A stretch of DNA of 23,566 bases from JBMOLK01 sp049325575. GTDB lineage: Bacteria > Bacillota > Clostridia > Acetivibrionales > Acetivibrionaceae. Positions within the stretch are counted from its first letter, which is position 1, and every line of letters starts with the position of its first letter. Positions 22,862 to 23,566 of this stretch are shown in pieces. The notes beneath the pieces are model-generated. The model was not told the DNA's origin. It saw only the letters and a list, made by a program, of their open reading frames with translations, and did no database searches. The stretch covers positions 1-23,566 of the forward strand of contig JBMOLK010000024.1 in assembly GCA_049325575.1 (NCBI GenBank), read 5' to 3'. The translations under genes and the position numbers were made by a program.

Positions 22862-23152
22862 GTGATTAAAATAAAAAAGAGAGAATGGACCATTAGTATA
22901 GATAACGAAAAGTATAAAATTGAATTTTTGCCAAATTTGATTTTTAAATTAAAATATAAAATACTTATTAATAGTGAAGCTGTAGAAAATGTTGAGTGCA
23001 TACTCAATAGAGAAGGGGCAAATTACAATTTTGAAATTAGAGGTCACAATGTTACAGTGGCATTTACTACCAAATGCTCAGATTATGATTTGATAATAGA
23101 TGGCAAATCGATAACTACAAATAAGATTATTACGTTTTATTATAGGGATTAA
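22862..23152 (+). CDS. Small beta-rich hypothetical protein near LexA-like sites
   Basis: The 96-residue product is not recognised. It looks beta-rich, with repeating strands such as EWTISIDNEKYKIEFLPNL, then KILINSEAV, NYNFEIRGHNVTVAFTT and YDLIIDGKSITT. This two-fold pattern of strand-turn-strand with IDN/IDG turns suggests a small beta-sandwich or barrel. No signal peptide or membrane helix is seen. The start is uncertain: the GTG at 22862 is the first in-frame option after a stop, but GGGAG is only 1 nt before it. A start a few codons later at an ATA or similar would fit the ribosome site better. Upstream are three GAAC-N4-GTTC-type sites, suggesting DNA-damage control. Downstream is the structured RNA region. 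Confidence 0.6.
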   Translation: MIKIKKREWTISIDNEKYKIEFLPNLIFKLKYKILINSEAVENVECILNREGANYNFEIRGHNVTVAFTTKCSDYDLIIDGKSITTNKIITFYYRD

Positions 23153-23208
23153 AAGTATAAGTATTTAAACTTTTGCAATCCTTAGTATATAATTTTTATA
23201 TAAAGTGT

Positions 23209-23512
23209 AACAATGACGCTGATGGAGGTTTTACCAAGGCACCACCATCCGTGGATGGTTCTGGCTTCGTGGGGCAGGGAACTCCACATATCAATGTGTC
23301 TCCGTAAAGAATGAACATGAAGTAATTTTTTGAGGTCATACCATGTAGAAAGGCGCAGCCACATGCTCTCACGGGCGCAGTTGCGCGCTTACGTGGGTCA
23401 TCCTAAAGAAGACCGTTCGAGCACGTCGGAGACACTGGACGTTCTACGAAAGATGATGCAAACCCCAGGCATCCTGCCCGGGGTTTGTACGGGTATTTCT
23501 CTGGAGCTTTGA
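23209..23512 (+). ncRNA. Candidate structured non-coding RNA (HEARO/omega-RNA-like is a tentative idea)
   Basis: This 300-nt block is GC-richer than its flanks and packed with hairpins. They are ACCATC/GATGGT with a CGTG loop (23244-23259), CACAT/ATGTG (23285-23298) and CATGT/ACATG (23342-23365). GCGC-AGTT-GCGC (23375-23386) lies inside CACG/CGTG. A compound stem TTCG, ACGTC / GACGT, CGAA follows (23416-23450), then a very stable CAAACCCC/GGGGTTTG stem with inner GGCA/TGCC (23459-23487). No convincing protein is encoded on either strand. It does not resemble tmRNA, RNase P, SRP or 6S RNA as I know them. Size, density of stems and the opening CAATGACGCTGATGGAGG bring to mind HEARO, the guide RNA class of IsrB/IscB elements, but I cannot verify this. 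No IsrB/IscB frame begins in the remaining 54 bp. Strand is assumed plus. Confidence 0.5.
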
Positions 23513-23566
23513 ATAAAAACATTTGATGGATATTATAAACTAAGTTTTTTAAATTTTACACTAAAC

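Noticed and set aside
23182..23364. 60-codon minus-strand frame through the candidate RNA
   Set aside because: No ribosome site, and Trp/His/Arg-rich composition as expected from structured non-coding DNA.
23330..23512. 60-codon plus-strand frame through the candidate RNA
   Set aside because: It spans strong hairpins, lacks a ribosome site, and its composition follows the GC-rich stems.
23209..23512. Assignment of the structured RNA as tmRNA, RNase P RNA, SRP RNA or a group II intron
   Set aside because: The conserved cores I know for these (tmRNA GGGG-CUUCGAC end, RNase P GAGGAAAGUCC, intron domain V) are not present.

Overview
The window looks like chromosomal DNA from an AT-rich, low-GC Firmicute of the class Clostridia, probably close to the cellulolytic Acetivibrio/Hungateiclostridium/Ruminiclostridium group. 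Three things point there: a sigI-rsgI pair, a T-box-controlled branched-chain amino acid operon carrying both leuA and cimA, and a CRISPR repeat with a terminal ATTGAAAC handle that resembles (from memory) repeats of Clostridium thermocellum. The species call is an inference. Nearly all genes lie on the minus strand.

Region 1 (1-12142) is a type III-B (Cmr) CRISPR-Cas locus. An array of 23 complete repeats plus a 7-base partial one runs off the left edge. The repeat polarity, a leader-like stretch at 1542-1752 and a promoter-like pair facing the array indicate right-to-left transcription. To the right, in the same direction, lie cas6, a 641-residue CorA-like membrane protein gene and a small multi-helix membrane protein gene. 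A divergent DEDDh exonuclease gene follows, then the effector operon cmr1-like, cas10 (cmr2), cmr3, cmr4, cmr5, cmr6. Cas10 lacks the N-terminal HD nuclease domain but keeps cyclase-type palm motifs, and Cmr4 keeps the catalytic Asp. This suggests an RNA-targeting complex that makes a nucleotide second messenger to act on a membrane effector. The DEDDh nuclease is a candidate for switching the signal off. No cas1 or cas2 is present. The small membrane protein gene appears to carry two in-frame stop codons.

Region 2 (12143-14760) has an AT-rich gap, a terminator, and the sigI-rsgI operon: an alternative sigma factor and its membrane anti-sigma factor. This RsgI keeps the Asn-Pro self-cleavage motif but has a charged low-complexity tail instead of a carbohydrate-sensing domain.

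Region 3 (14706-22076) is a branched-chain amino acid operon, ilvB-ilvN-ilvC-leuA-cimA plus a small unknown gene. It is preceded by a strong promoter and a T-box leader whose specifier reads best as CTC (Leu), and it ends at a rho-independent terminator. A compact GC-rich inverted-repeat element lies between ilvC and leuA.

Region 4 (22077-23566) holds a small unknown minus-strand gene, a regulatory stretch with three related GAAC-N4-GTTC (LexA-like) sites, a small plus-strand beta-rich protein gene, and a GC-rich, hairpin-dense segment of about 300 nt. That segment is probably a structured non-coding RNA; a HEARO/omega-RNA-like identity is a tentative guess.
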